Source of the DNA: Cuneatibacter sp. NSJ-177
Lineage (GTDB): Bacteria; Bacillota; Clostridia; Lachnospirales; Lachnospiraceae
Direction: 5' to 3'
Length of the DNA: 64,000 nt
NCBI RefSeq assembly: GCF_022867805.1
Contig: NZ_JALIFO010000002.1
Span: 584,093-648,092 of the forward strand
Each line of letters opens with the position of its first letter. Positions within the stretch are counted from its first letter, which is position 1. This document shows positions 17,840 through 27,471 of this stretch, in pieces. Position numbers and translations under genes: made by a program. Under the pieces are notes generated by a model. The model saw nothing but the letters and a program-made list of their open reading frames with translations, was not told the origin of the DNA and searched no databases.

Positions 17840-19123
17840 TTACAGCAGGCCGAAATAAAACGGCACCCAGACAGCCGATACCACCGCCTGCACCAGTACG
17901 ATCGGCGCGCCGAATTTGATCATGTCTTTATAAGAATAACCGCCCATGGTGTAAGCCAGCATACCGCCGGGTCCGGACAGAGGTGTCATAATAGAGGCCA
18001 TGGAGGACAGGTCGATGACGCAGACAATCGCCAGCGGGTTCAGGCCCACGCCGATGCAGGCGGCGATCATGATCGGCGTCATGATATTCACCAGCGCATT
18101 GTTGTCCATAAACTGGGTCACGGTTGCACAGAAGACGAACATAATAATGCAGAGCAGCACCAGGCTGGATTTCGAGGTGATCACCTTGCTGGAAACCTCG
18201 GCGATGATATCCACGGCTCCGGAGGATTGCAGGGCGGAGCAGATAGCGATGCCGAATCCCACCATGAACACGATGGACCAGTTCACCGAACCAAACGCTT
18301 CCCGGTGAGGCAGGATGTCGAGCAGCATATAGAGTACCGCGCCGGCAAAGGAAATCTGACCGGGAGAAAGGCCCAGCTGATTATTGAAAATCAGGCCGGT
18401 CAGGACGGCGAGAAAGATGAAATAGGCCGCTTTCTCCCTCCAGGGGCTTAAAGTACTCTCCTTTAACGACATTTCCGCCGGGATATCGCTGCTGGTCCGG
18501 CCCGGCACGCTGGGCATCAGCTTGTAGCCGATCAGGACCACGAAAATCATGGATGCGATGACGCCGGGCAGACGGGTCAGCATGATGTCCCAGAATCCCA
18601 GATCCACTCCTGCGTTCAGTGCGGTCAAGTATTCATTTTTCTGCATGAAGATCGTGGCGCTCATACCGATCGGAAACAGGCCGATTCCGAACTGAGATCC
18701 AACCAGCGCAGGGAGAATCAGCTTGGTCCGGGGAACATCATTGGTATCCGCCAAGCCCACCAGCAGGGGAATCGTTGCCATCAAGGAACTGACGCCGCCC
18801 ATAAACTGGCAGAGGATAAAAGGCACCAACATAGCTACGACGTAGAGAAGGCGTTCTCCGCCGTTCATCTTCTTCACCAGTTTGGTGATGTGATGAAGAA
18901 TATTGGTTTTCATCAGGCCTGCGCTGCAGATCATCATGCAGACCATGGTGATGATGGTATTTCCGGAAAACTGGCCGAAGGCCGTTCCGGTATCCAGGAT
19001 TTTCGTGAACCACAGGAAACCCAGCGTCAGCATCACGACGATGCAGGGCTCAATTTTCCCCCAGATCATAAATACAATCATAAACAGGAAGGCGGCAAGG
19101 ACCATTGCCATTTGGACTGTCAT
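17840..19123 (-). CDS. SLC13/DASS-type anion permease
   Basis: This 427-residue integral membrane protein has about 11-12 spans. Its layout fits the ion-transporter superfamily that includes DASS dicarboxylate/sodium symporters: paired hairpin segments (FSGNTIITMVCMMICSAG and VTQFMDNNALVNIMTP) and SSMASIMTPLSGPGGMLAYTMG. It is the promoter-proximal gene of the tannase pair, so it may import phenolic esters or gallate-like carboxylates. The substrate is inferred from context only. Confidence 0.8.
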   Translation of the reverse strand: MTVQMAMVLAAFLFMIVFMIWGKIEPCIVVMLTLGFLWFTKILDTGTAFGQFSGNTIITMVCMMICSAGLMKTNILHHITKLVKKMNGGERLLYVVAMLVPFILCQFMGGVSSLMATIPLLVGLADTNDVPRTKLILPALVGSQFGIGLFPIGMSATIFMQKNEYLTALNAGVDLGFWDIMLTRLPGVIASMIFVVLIGYKLMPSVPGRTSSDIPAEMSLKESTLSPWREKAAYFIFLAVLTGLIFNNQLGLSPGQISFAGAVLYMLLDILPHREAFGSVNWSIVFMVGFGIAICSALQSSGAVDIIAEVSSKVITSKSSLVLLCIIMFVFCATVTQFMDNNALVNIMTPIMIAACIGVGLNPLAIVCVIDLSSMASIMTPLSGPGGMLAYTMGGYSYKDMIKFGAPIVLVQAVVSAVWVPFYFGLL

Positions 19124-19289
19124 ATTTGCTCTCTCCTTTTTTGTTACTTTTGTGGGATACCGGTATCTTTCGTTTCCATGTCTACTGTACCAATTTTCTC
19201 TGCTGGATTCAATCTATGGATCTGCATGGATCGTTTCCATTCAGGAATTGAATTTCCTTGTTTGCGTTTGGTATATTTAATCTATGGTC

Positions 19290-19330
19290 AAAAAAAGAAC
19301 GGCTGCGCCTGAAACGCATCCGCTCTTTTT
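19290..19330 (-). terminator. Terminator of the MFS gene
   Basis: On the minus strand an imperfect hairpin (GAGCGGATGCG, 7-nt loop, CGCAGCCGTTC) is followed by seven T. It closes the MFS gene, 41 bp after its stop. Confidence 0.8.
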
Positions 19331-19370
19331 GCCAGGTATACTTCCCTATTTTCACAGCCTGCCGAAATCC

Positions 19371-20579
19371 TTACTCCCGCTGCTGCCTCATTCTTTTATA
19401 ATTTTTAAACGCTGAGGGGTGCTTCGAAATAAAAAGCGCATAGATCAGAGCAAAAACCGGATAAATCAGGAGAATCAGGCAGAACGTGGTTCGGTAGGAA
19501 AAGGCCGTGATCAATATCCCGGAAAAGAGGCCTCCGACCGCCGCGCAGACATCCCAGCCGCAGGAATAGGTGGACGAAGCGGCGCCCCGCCGGTCCGGGG
19601 AAACGATCCGCACCGACATGATCTGAAAGCCGGTGACGGTCAGCCCGTAGCCGATCCCCATCAAAAAAGCCCCTGCCAGCACCAGCAAAGGAGACGCCGA
19701 AAAGGTAAGCGCCAAAATACCGGCGATGAACAAGACGGCGCTGATGTAGACAATCGGAGCTTCCCCGTAGCGTCTGCTGATCTTTCCGACGAAGAGCCTG
19801 GCACTGAACGTGCCGCAGGCCTGGGCCGTATAAAAAAGACCAGGCGTTTGCAGGACCGCCCTCTGGATCAGGAAAACCGACAGGTAAGGATTGATCGCAC
19901 CGCTGCCCAGGGCGATAAAGCCTTCCAGCGCAGAAGCCGGAAGCGCCTCCTTCTCATAGATCAGATCCCGCACTTTTTCCTGGTGGAACGGCGTCTTCCT
20001 TTCCGCCAGGATTTCGCGGAAGTGGAACTTACGAATCAAGAGAAAGGCAGCCAACGTAGCGGCCGAAATCGCGCCGAATACGCCGGCGGCCCCAAAACGT
20101 GCCCAAAGCCAGAGGCCGACGCCGGGGGCAATGGCGTTCGCTACGGAATTGCTGAATCCAAAGTAGCCGACGCCTTCCGTAAACGTATCCTCGGACAGCG
20201 AATCATAGGCGTTAGCCATCATCGCCGTGGTTGCAGCCGCCGAGACGGCTGCGTTGATAAAGCGGATCAAATAGATCAGGAGAATGGACGCAGCAAACAC
20301 ATAGCCCATCTGGATAAAGACGAGGGAAAACAGGCCGAAAATGAGGATGGATTTCCGGCTTCGGTGGTCCAGAAACCATCCGGCCAAAGGCCGGATCAAC
20401 AGGCAGGCGGAGGCTTGGATATACGAACAAATACCGACGTCGATCTCCGCGCCTCCCCTGGAAAAAATATAGAGGGAAAAGGTGCTTCCCATGGCGTTTC
20501 CTGCTGTCAAAAGAAGCAGGTTCGCCAAAAGGATTCTGCAATAATCCGGTGTCCAAAGACGTGCATTCTCTGTATTCAT
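19371..20579 (-). CDS. MFS transporter
   Basis: This 402-residue major-facilitator protein has about 12 membrane spans and a cytoplasmic loop motif DHRSRKSILIFGL after the second span. The start at 20579 (MNTENARLW) has GGAGGGG about 9 nt upstream; the longer frame to 20642 lacks one. A segment near the middle (AGIFYTAQ-like, FSARLFVGKISRRYGE) resembles multidrug or sugar-efflux members. It lies after the M24 peptidase on the same strand, 79 bp apart. The substrate is unknown. Confidence 0.85.
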   Translation of the reverse strand: MNTENARLWTPDYCRILLANLLLLTAGNAMGSTFSLYIFSRGGAEIDVGICSYIQASACLLIRPLAGWFLDHRSRKSILIFGLFSLVFIQMGYVFAASILLIYLIRFINAAVSAAATTAMMANAYDSLSEDTFTEGVGYFGFSNSVANAIAPGVGLWLWARFGAAGVFGAISAATLAAFLLIRKFHFREILAERKTPFHQEKVRDLIYEKEALPASALEGFIALGSGAINPYLSVFLIQRAVLQTPGLFYTAQACGTFSARLFVGKISRRYGEAPIVYISAVLFIAGILALTFSASPLLVLAGAFLMGIGYGLTVTGFQIMSVRIVSPDRRGAASSTYSCGWDVCAAVGGLFSGILITAFSYRTTFCLILLIYPVFALIYALFISKHPSAFKNYKRMRQQRE

Positions 20580-20658
20580 ATTGCTGCTTCCCCTCCACAA
20601 ATGTGATCTTCCCCGCGGCCGAATGTACACCGCCGATGTCAAAAACAGCGGAAGAACA

Positions 20659-21726
20659 TTACAGTTCTATCAGGTCATGAGAAACACGGATCAAATTCTC
20701 ATTTCCGCCGTCTTTTATGATGACCTGATCTTCGATCCTGACGCCGCCCCAGCCGGGGATGTAGAGGCCCGGTTCGATCGTGGTCACGACATTTTCTTCA
20801 TAGACGGCGGCGGCGCCTGGCCGGATAAAGGGCACCTCATGGACAAATAGGCCGATGCCGTGGCCCAGTCCGTTATAATGATAGGGATAATACGGCGTAT
20901 CCTTGATGGCCTGAACGGAAGCTTCGTAGACATCTTTGCACTTCGTGCCCGCCTTCATCACCGCCAGAGAGTCTTCCAGCATCCGTTTCACCAAATCGTA
21001 GACTTCTCTCTGCTTTTCGCTGGCCTTTCCCACCACAACGGTGCGGGTCATATCACTCATATAGCCATTGAATTGACAGCCGTAATCCATCAGGACAAAG
21101 TCGCCGTACTGCACCGCCCGCTCGGAAGGGATTCCGTGAAGGAGGCTGGTGTTGGGGCCGGAAATCAAAATATTGCCGTAGGGCTTCGTGTCCGCCCCTT
21201 CGAAAACCATGTAGGAGGACAGTTTGGCCGCCAGCTCTTTTTCGGTCACACCCACGCGGATGTCGTCCAGAATCCGGTAAAACGCCCGGCAGGAAATCTC
21301 ACAGGCCGCGCGCAGATCCTCGATCTCTTCCGGCGTTTTAATGCTGCGGAGATTCTCCACCACGTTCTCGGTGGGAATCAGCTCTGCGTCCGTCTCTGCC
21401 TTCAGCTGACTATACTCCCCAAAACTCAGGGCATCCGACTCAAAGCCAATGCTTTTGATATTCTGTTCTTTACAGACATGGGCGAGGGCCTTCATCATGG
21501 TGCCGCCCACCGCGCGCCAGTTGACCAGCGTGAAGTCCGGCGCTTCCAGCTCCGCCTGTTCGGTGTATCGGGGGTCGGTGATCAAAAAACCTCCGTCCGG
21601 CGTCATCAGCACACAGGAGTCCTTGCCCTTAAATCCACTGGCCCAGCGGACATTCGGATCCTTTTTCAGAAACAGCGCCTCTATCTTACTTTGACGAAAC
21701 CAGGGAATCAACCGCTCATTGAACAT
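20659..21726 (-). CDS. M24-family Xaa-Pro aminopeptidase/dipeptidase
   Basis: This peptidase of about 355 residues has a creatinase-type N-terminal domain and a pita-bread catalytic domain. The metal-ligand motifs of the family are visible: DFVLMDYGCQFNGYMSDMTRT (two Asp), GLGHGIGLFVHE (His) and TIEPGLYIPGWGGVRIED (two Glu). It cleaves peptides next to proline. I start it at 21726; the ATG at 21732 lies too close to AAGGA. A terminator separates it from the peptide importer, but the shared strand and theme suggest use of imported peptides. Confidence 0.9.
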   Translation of the reverse strand: MFNERLIPWFRQSKIEALFLKKDPNVRWASGFKGKDSCVLMTPDGGFLITDPRYTEQAELEAPDFTLVNWRAVGGTMMKALAHVCKEQNIKSIGFESDALSFGEYSQLKAETDAELIPTENVVENLRSIKTPEEIEDLRAACEISCRAFYRILDDIRVGVTEKELAAKLSSYMVFEGADTKPYGNILISGPNTSLLHGIPSERAVQYGDFVLMDYGCQFNGYMSDMTRTVVVGKASEKQREVYDLVKRMLEDSLAVMKAGTKCKDVYEASVQAIKDTPYYPYHYNGLGHGIGLFVHEVPFIRPGAAAVYEENVVTTIEPGLYIPGWGGVRIEDQVIIKDGGNENLIRVSHDLIEL

Positions 21727-21795
21727 AATCATTTTTCCTTTCCATTTCTTTTTTATGAACCGGGAGCTGGCCACCAGAAAGGCCGCCGCCGAAAA

Positions 21796-21829
21796 GAATC
21801 AGCAGGGCGATACAGCACCCTGCTGATTC
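21796..21829 (-). terminator. Terminator after the peptide-binding protein gene
   Basis: A perfect 12-bp stem (GAATCAGCAGGG and CCCTGCTGATTC, 10-nt loop) is followed on the minus strand by TTTTC. It lies between the substrate-binding lipoprotein and the M24 peptidase. Confidence 0.8.
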
Positions 21830-21879
21830 CACTTCTCCTATAACAGCATAGGCCAAGCAATGCTATTTCTTATCCATCA

Positions 21880-23493
21880 TCATTTTGCCCAATGAACCAG
21901 AGCCATCTGGTAGAGGCAGGCGTCGTCCATGGTCAGCTGGTTGCTGTGGGCTATCGCGTTGACAACCGCATACATGGCGACGGAAGGGACTTCCTCCATG
22001 TAGAGTTCGATCAGATCCTTATAGTAACCTTTCCGTTTCTCCACATCGCTGGTCCCGTTGCCGAGAGCCACCAGTTCGTCGGCCTTCGGATTGACATAGC
22101 GGCTATAGTTGCCGGAAACCGGAATATTGGCGGAGTTCATATAGATGCCGACAGCCGCGCCAAAGTCAAAGGAATTGTTGGACCAGCTGAAGGGGCAGAT
22201 CTCCACTTCGCCGTTGGAGCACTGATCCAGGAATGCAGAACGCTCCATGGTCTCCACCTTCGCGTCCAGGCCGATAGCGTTTAAAGTGCCTTGCAGCCAG
22301 ACAGAGAGCGTTGCATAAGGCTCCGTATTGTAGGACTTGATGGTGCAGGTCGCGCCGGTATTGCCGCACTCTTCCACGAGAGCTTTGGCCTTTTCGACGT
22401 TGTACTCATAGGTGGTGGAGGGGACAAAATCCGGGTTGCCGGTCACCCGGTCGCCGAGATCGCAGGGATAAGTGACAACCTGGCCCTGGCCGCTGCCGCA
22501 GACTGCAAGGGCTTCTTCTTTATTGATGGCGTAGGCAACCGCCTGGCGCATCCTTACATCGGTGAACAGACCGGTCTCACAATTCATATAGATAGACTCG
22601 TTCCGGCAGGTCAGCGCCTCGCTGATGGCAACGTTGTCCGCCATTTTGAGGGTGTCGAGGGCCACGCCTGAGACCGGATTGAAATACAAGTCCAGCTCGC
22701 CGGTCTGAAGGGCCACCACCGCCGCGTTCATGTCGGAGATCGCAACGAGCTTTAAATGTTTCAGATCCACCGGATCGCCGTAATAGTCATCACGGGCTTC
22801 CATGGTCACGGAGACATTGTCCTCCCAGCCGGTAACAACATAGGGGCCGGAGGAAACAATCTTATCCGCCGAAGTGCCGTAGTCTTCCCCGTACTGCTCA
22901 TATGCCTTTTTGGAGAAGATGCCGCCGTACTGGATCAGACACAGGGAAGAAATCCGGGACGCATCAGCCGACTTGTAGTGAAGAATACAGGTATGATCGT
23001 CCACAACCTCTACGTTGTCCAGATCTTTGTGCACCCAAGCCCACTGGCTGCACTCATCGCGGATAAATTCCATGGAAAACTTTACGTCTTCCGCGGTAAT
23101 CGGGTCGCCGGTGCTGAAGGTCGCATCCTTCAGATGGAAGGTATAATCCAGCCCGTCCTCGGAGATCTCCCAGCTTTCCGCCAGATAGCCGACAATCTCG
23201 CCGTTGATTTTGCGGATCAGGGTATCATAGACCTGGTCGCCCGCCGCAATATCGTTTCCGGCGGTGATGTACTTCATGTTGAAGTTCACGATCATGCTGG
23301 CGCTGCCGTAGACGATCTGGCGGTCGTGGTCAATATCGCCGGCCTCTCCGCCCTGCGCCTGGCTTTGCTGTTCACCGCCTCCTCCTTGGGTTCCGCCCTG
23401 TGTACCACTGGCTGCATTGCCGCCGCAGGCGGTAAGGGACAGCGTCGTACAAAGAGCAAGAAGAACTGCGAGGAACCTTTTTGGCTTTTTCAT
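21880..23493 (-). CDS. Peptide ABC transporter substrate-binding lipoprotein (SBP family 5)
   Basis: This 537-residue lipoprotein (lipobox LTAC, then a Gly/Gln-rich linker) has the family-5 fold: LAESWEISEDGLDYTFHL, GDPITAEDVKFSMEF and RMRQAVAYAINKEE. It catches peptides or similar compounds outside the cell and hands them to the OppBC permease encoded upstream. The start at 23493 follows GAGGAGG by 8 nt. It is the last gene of the opp operon. Confidence 0.93.
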   Translation of the reverse strand: MKKPKRFLAVLLALCTTLSLTACGGNAASGTQGGTQGGGGEQQSQAQGGEAGDIDHDRQIVYGSASMIVNFNMKYITAGNDIAAGDQVYDTLIRKINGEIVGYLAESWEISEDGLDYTFHLKDATFSTGDPITAEDVKFSMEFIRDECSQWAWVHKDLDNVEVVDDHTCILHYKSADASRISSLCLIQYGGIFSKKAYEQYGEDYGTSADKIVSSGPYVVTGWEDNVSVTMEARDDYYGDPVDLKHLKLVAISDMNAAVVALQTGELDLYFNPVSGVALDTLKMADNVAISEALTCRNESIYMNCETGLFTDVRMRQAVAYAINKEEALAVCGSGQGQVVTYPCDLGDRVTGNPDFVPSTTYEYNVEKAKALVEECGNTGATCTIKSYNTEPYATLSVWLQGTLNAIGLDAKVETMERSAFLDQCSNGEVEICPFSWSNNSFDFGAAVGIYMNSANIPVSGNYSRYVNPKADELVALGNGTSDVEKRKGYYKDLIELYMEEVPSVAMYAVVNAIAHSNQLTMDDACLYQMALVHWAK

Positions 23494-23571
23494 ATGATTT
23501 TCCTCCTCATTATTTTGTGCAGTACGGGCTGCACGTTTATCTACCATCGGCGGGAGCCGATAATAACAAAG

Positions 23572-24525
23572 TTAACTGCCGGCGAGGACGCAGGCGACCT
23601 TGTGGCCGTCTCCAAGATCCACAAGTTTGAGATCTCTTCCGGTACATTCTGGCCGGCAATGTTCACAGCGCTTGGCAAAGCGGCAGCCGGCCGGCGGGTC
23701 AATCGGACTTGTCACCTCGCCGCGGATCAGCTTGCGCTCCTTGTCGGAGCCGAGTACCGGCTTTAAGATTGCATCCAGCAGTGCCTGGGTATAAGGATGC
23801 TTCGGATTTGCAAAAAGCTCATCGGACGGCGCAATCTCCACGCACTGGCCGAGATACATGACCATGATGACATCGGAAATATGCTTGACTACCGCCAGAT
23901 TATGGGTAATGAACAGATACGTCAGCCCCAGGTCTCGCTGCATATCCATCAGCAGGTTCAGAATTTGCGCCTGAATGGAGACGTCCAGCGCAGAAACCGG
24001 CTCGTCGCAGACAATAAACTTGGGGTTCAGGGCTAATGCCCTCGCCACACCGATCCTCTGTCTGCGGCCGCCGTCCAGCTCATGAGGATAAGAGTTGATA
24101 TAGCGTTCCGCCAGACCGACGGTTTCCATCAGCTCCTGGACACGGCGCAGAACTTCCGCATTGCTGGAATAAACTTTGTTCATGATAAGGGGCTCGGCGA
24201 TCAGCTCATAGATGGACATTCTGGGATCCAGAGATGAGTAGGGATCCTGAAAAATCATCTGAACTTTTCTCCGAACCTTTTTAAACTCCCTCTTGGAACA
24301 GGACACAATGTCCTGACCATCCAGGTTAATCTGGCCGGAGGTGGCGGGAAGCAATCCCATAACCACACGGCCCAGCGTCGATTTGCCGCAGCCCGATTCT
24401 CCGACGACTCCCAGGGTCTGTCCTTCCGGAATCTCAAGGTTAATGCCGTCCACCGCGTGCAGCTGGCGGTTTGTGCCGACCGTAAAATATTTTTTGAGGT
24501 CAACCGTTTCAACCAAGTTTTTCAT
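23572..24525 (-). CDS. oppF: Oligopeptide ABC transporter ATPase, OppF-like
   Basis: This 317-residue ATPase has Walker A GESGCGKST, Walker B FIVCDEPVSALDVS and the C-terminal oligopeptide-transporter domain with the cysteine cluster CRFAKRCEHCRPEC that binds iron-sulfur or metal in some members. The signature loop reads LDGGRRQRIG instead of LSGGQRQRIG, a variant I recall from other clostridial OppF/DppF proteins. It overlaps oppD by 17 bp; AAAGGAGG precedes the ATG by 6 nt. Confidence 0.92.
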   Translation of the reverse strand: MKNLVETVDLKKYFTVGTNRQLHAVDGINLEIPEGQTLGVVGESGCGKSTLGRVVMGLLPATSGQINLDGQDIVSCSKREFKKVRRKVQMIFQDPYSSLDPRMSIYELIAEPLIMNKVYSSNAEVLRRVQELMETVGLAERYINSYPHELDGGRRQRIGVARALALNPKFIVCDEPVSALDVSIQAQILNLLMDMQRDLGLTYLFITHNLAVVKHISDVIMVMYLGQCVEIAPSDELFANPKHPYTQALLDAILKPVLGSDKERKLIRGEVTSPIDPPAGCRFAKRCEHCRPECTGRDLKLVDLGDGHKVACVLAGS

Positions 24526-25510
24526 CGTTAACCTCCTTTCGATACAGGTTGCACAGGATCCTGTGTTCGTTTTCTTTATATAAGTAAGGGGCTCCCTGCC
24601 TGCATTCCTCCATGCAGTGGGGGCAGCGCGGTCCGAATTTACAGCCTTCCGGCAGATTGGCAGGGTCCGGCATCAGGCCGTCAATGGGATTCAGCCGTTC
24701 CGTCTTTTCATCCAAATTCGGGATGGCGTTAAAAAGCCCGACGGTATAAGGATGATGGACTGCGCCGTTGAAGATATCTTCTGCCGTACCGGCTTCCACA
24801 ATCTCACCGGCATACATCACGGCAACTTTATCGCAGGTCTCCGCCACAACGCCCAGGTCATGGGTAATGATGATCATGGATGTTCCCAGCTCACTCTTCA
24901 AGGTTTCCATCAGCTTCAGAACCTGCGCCTGAATCGTAACGTCCAGGGCCGTGGTGGGTTCGTCCGCAATCAGCAGCTGCGGCGCGCAGGCCAGGGCGAT
25001 CGCAATCACGATACGCTGCTTCATGCCGCCGGAAAACTGATGGGGATACTCTTTTTTCCGCTCCGCGGGTATGCCGACCAGATTGAAGAGTTCATCGACA
25101 CGTGCATTTAGCTCTTCCTTGGATTTCCCGGCGGTATTATGGATCTCCAGGGATTCCAGAACCTGATCGCCGACGGTCAGAGCCGGGTTCAGGGCAGTCA
25201 TGGGATCCTGGAAGATAATCGATATTTCCGCCCCGCGGACATGGCGCATCTCCGGAATCGTCTTTTCAAACAGATTTTCACCGTGGAACAGGATTTTTCC
25301 GCCCAGAACACGGCCCGTGCGCTCCGGCAGCAGGCGCAGGATCGTTAACGCCGTCGTGGTCTTCCCGGCGCCGGTTTCCCCCACCAGGCCGATGGTCTCC
25401 TTTTCATTCAAGGAAAAGCTGATCCCATTTACAGCATGGACGGTAGCTTCGTCCGTCTGATAGACGACCTCTAAATTTTCAATTTCCAGTAATGGTTTTT
25501 TTTCTTCCAT
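24509..25510 (-). CDS. oppD: Oligopeptide ABC transporter ATPase, OppD-like
   Basis: This 333-residue ATPase has Walker A GETGAGKTT, signature FSGGMKQRIV, Walker B LLIADEPTTALDVT, and the C-terminal extension with CKFGPRCPHCMEEC. It pairs with OppF to power peptide uptake. It follows oppC by 12 bp and overlaps oppF. Confidence 0.93.
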   Translation of the reverse strand: MEEKKPLLEIENLEVVYQTDEATVHAVNGISFSLNEKETIGLVGETGAGKTTTALTILRLLPERTGRVLGGKILFHGENLFEKTIPEMRHVRGAEISIIFQDPMTALNPALTVGDQVLESLEIHNTAGKSKEELNARVDELFNLVGIPAERKKEYPHQFSGGMKQRIVIAIALACAPQLLIADEPTTALDVTIQAQVLKLMETLKSELGTSMIIITHDLGVVAETCDKVAVMYAGEIVEAGTAEDIFNGAVHHPYTVGLFNAIPNLDEKTERLNPIDGLMPDPANLPEGCKFGPRCPHCMEECRQGAPYLYKENEHRILCNLYRKEVNDEKLG

Positions 25511-25522
25511 TTTGTTCCCCCT

Positions 25523-26416
25523 TTAGTCCTTCAGCTTCGGATCCAGCGCGTCGCGCAGGCCGTCGCCCATCAGATTCATCGACAGCGCCGTAAAGCCAAT
25601 GGCAAGGCCCGGGAACAAAACCATGTAGGGATACATCGTCATGTAAGTCCTGGCCTCGTTCAGCATCGCGCCCCATTCCGGAGCGGGAGGCTGGATTCCC
25701 ATGCCAACAAAGCTGATTCCCGCGGCAGAGATAATCGCGCTGCCGACCGCCATGGTTGCCTGTACGATAATAGGTCCGATGGCGTTCGGGAGAACGTGCT
25801 TTAAAATAATCTGAAAATCGGGGGTCCCGCAGGAATGCGCCGCCTCGATGTAGGTCTGGCCGGTAACGCCTAAAACAGAGGAGCGGATAATTCTACAGTA
25901 TCGCGGGACGCTGGAAATCGTCATGGCCATCAGAACGTTCCCCAGACTGGTTCCGAGAGCAGCCACGATAGCCAGCGCCAGCATCGTGGTGGGGATACAC
26001 ATGATGGAGTCAAGGACACGCATGACAATCGCATCAAACCGGCCTCCCAGATATCCGCAGACTGCGCCCAGCATCCCGCCCAGGGTCACTCCGATGATGA
26101 CGGAGCCAAAGCCCACCAGCAGCGAGTTCCGGGAGCCGTGGACGATACGGGCGAAAAGATCCCGGCCATAATTATCCGTGCCGAACCAGTGGGATGCGGA
26201 AGGGCTTTGCAGGCGCTCCGACGCGACCTGCGTGACGGAGACGTCATAGCTTACGATCACATCAGCCAGGATCGTGACCAGCAGAATGACAGCGAATAAA
26301 ATCATCCCAAACAGAGCCAGCTTATTCTTTCTAAAGCGGCGCCAGGTCTCCTGGCTGCGGCTTTTCTTCTTAATTTTTGATTGTCCCGTTTTCAGGACTT
26401 CCTTCTCTTTACTCAT
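25523..26416 (-). CDS. oppC: Oligopeptide ABC transporter permease, OppC-like
   Basis: This permease of about 297 residues has an N-terminal cytoplasmic and first-span region, then the binding-protein-dependent permease domain with the conserved loop EAAHSCGTPDFQIILKHVLPN (EAA motif). An upstream GTG at 26422 is in frame, but the ATG at 26416 is better placed after AAGGGG. It lies 17 bp after oppB. Confidence 0.92.
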   Translation of the reverse strand: MSKEKEVLKTGQSKIKKKSRSQETWRRFRKNKLALFGMILFAVILLVTILADVIVSYDVSVTQVASERLQSPSASHWFGTDNYGRDLFARIVHGSRNSLLVGFGSVIIGVTLGGMLGAVCGYLGGRFDAIVMRVLDSIMCIPTTMLALAIVAALGTSLGNVLMAMTISSVPRYCRIIRSSVLGVTGQTYIEAAHSCGTPDFQIILKHVLPNAIGPIIVQATMAVGSAIISAAGISFVGMGIQPPAPEWGAMLNEARTYMTMYPYMVLFPGLAIGFTALSMNLMGDGLRDALDPKLKD

Positions 26417-26433
26417 AGTCACCCCTTACCTTC

Positions 26434-27366
26434 TCATTTCTTCACGTAGCGGGCCTTGATCTGGGGATCGATGAATCCGTAAAGAATATCGACAACCAGC
26501 ATGACCAAGGTATAGCATACTGCAAGAATAACGATTGCGCCCACAACGACAGGAATATCTTTGCTGCGGATCGACGTCAGAATCAAGGTGCCCACACCGT
26601 TCAGGGTAAACACGGTTTCCACCGTAACCGTGCCGCCGAGCAGGGTGCCGAAGTTCATGCCGGCCATGGTAACGACAGGCATCAGCGCATTGCGGAGCGC
26701 ATGGCGGTAAATGACAATGCCTTCTTTCTGCCCCTTGGCCCTTGCAGTGCGGACATAGTCCATACGGATGGATTCCAGCAAGGAGGTCCTGGTCATACGC
26801 AGCTGAGACGCAATAAAGGAGCATGCTGTGGTAAACCAGGGAAGGATATAATGTGCAAAACTGCCGGTTCCGTAAGATGGAAGCCAGCCTAAATTCTGCG
26901 CAAAAAGTATGACAAGCATCATGCCGATCCAAAACGCCGGGAAGGACGCCAGTATCATCGCAAGCGTCGTGCCCGCGACATCAAAAATACTGTACTGCTT
27001 CACCGCCGCCAAGATCCCAAGCAGAACGCCGACAACGATTCCGATTACGGTCGCGCCGGCCGCCAGGGTTACGGTCACCGGAAAACGAGCCAAAACGGAT
27101 TCCAAAACACCTTTGCCGGTCACCCAGCTGGTGCCGAGGTCGCCCTGGCAAAGCTGCAATATGTATTTTCCGTAGCGGACCAGGAACGGCTTATCGTAAC
27201 CCAGCTCGACGTTTTTCGCTTCAATCGCTTCTTCCGACGCCATCTGGCCAAGGATAAGCTGGCCAGGGCTGCTCGGCGTCAAATCCAAAATAAAATAAAC
27301 CACAAACACAATAATGAGAATGGTCGGGATCAACGCCAACAAACGTTTTAATACAAATTTTCCCAC
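26434..27366 (-). CDS. oppB: Oligopeptide ABC transporter permease, OppB-like
   Basis: This 310-residue permease contains the EAA loop (DYVRTARAKGQKEGIVIYRHALRN) and six or so spans. The likely start is GTG at 27366, with AGGAGG 7 nt upstream; the ATG at 27384 lacks a ribosome site and lies before the AGGAGG. Together with OppC it forms the membrane channel. The operon order is amidohydrolase pair, B, C, D, F, binding protein. Confidence 0.92.
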   Translation of the reverse strand: MGKFVLKRLLALIPTILIIVFVVYFILDLTPSSPGQLILGQMASEEAIEAKNVELGYDKPFLVRYGKYILQLCQGDLGTSWVTGKGVLESVLARFPVTVTLAAGATVIGIVVGVLLGILAAVKQYSIFDVAGTTLAMILASFPAFWIGMMLVILFAQNLGWLPSYGTGSFAHYILPWFTTACSFIASQLRMTRTSLLESIRMDYVRTARAKGQKEGIVIYRHALRNALMPVVTMAGMNFGTLLGGTVTVETVFTLNGVGTLILTSIRSKDIPVVVGAIVILAVCYTLVMLVVDILYGFIDPQIKARYVKK

Positions 27367-27471
27367 GTATTTTCCTCCTGACATTCACGCAGCTCATTTC
27401 CGGTCCGCGCCGGGCGGATCCCCAAACAGAGGATTGCCGGGAAAAAGCTTCTTTTGATCGTTCGCTGCGGG

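Noticed and set aside
19419..20606. 395-residue open frame on the plus strand
   Set aside because: It lies fully opposite the MFS gene and has the charged, low-complexity composition of an antisense frame.
20860..21843. 327-residue open frame on the plus strand
   Set aside because: It is antisense to the M24 peptidase, whose metal motifs are complete.
22756..23766. 336-residue open frame on the plus strand
   Set aside because: It is antisense to the peptide-binding lipoprotein and spans into oppF; no start signal.
24061..24120. OppF signature loop LDGGRRQRIG instead of LSGGQRQRIG, as sign of an inactive ATPase
   Set aside because: All other ATPase motifs are intact, and I recall the DGGRRQRIG form in other clostridial OppF/DppF proteins, so it is a lineage variant.
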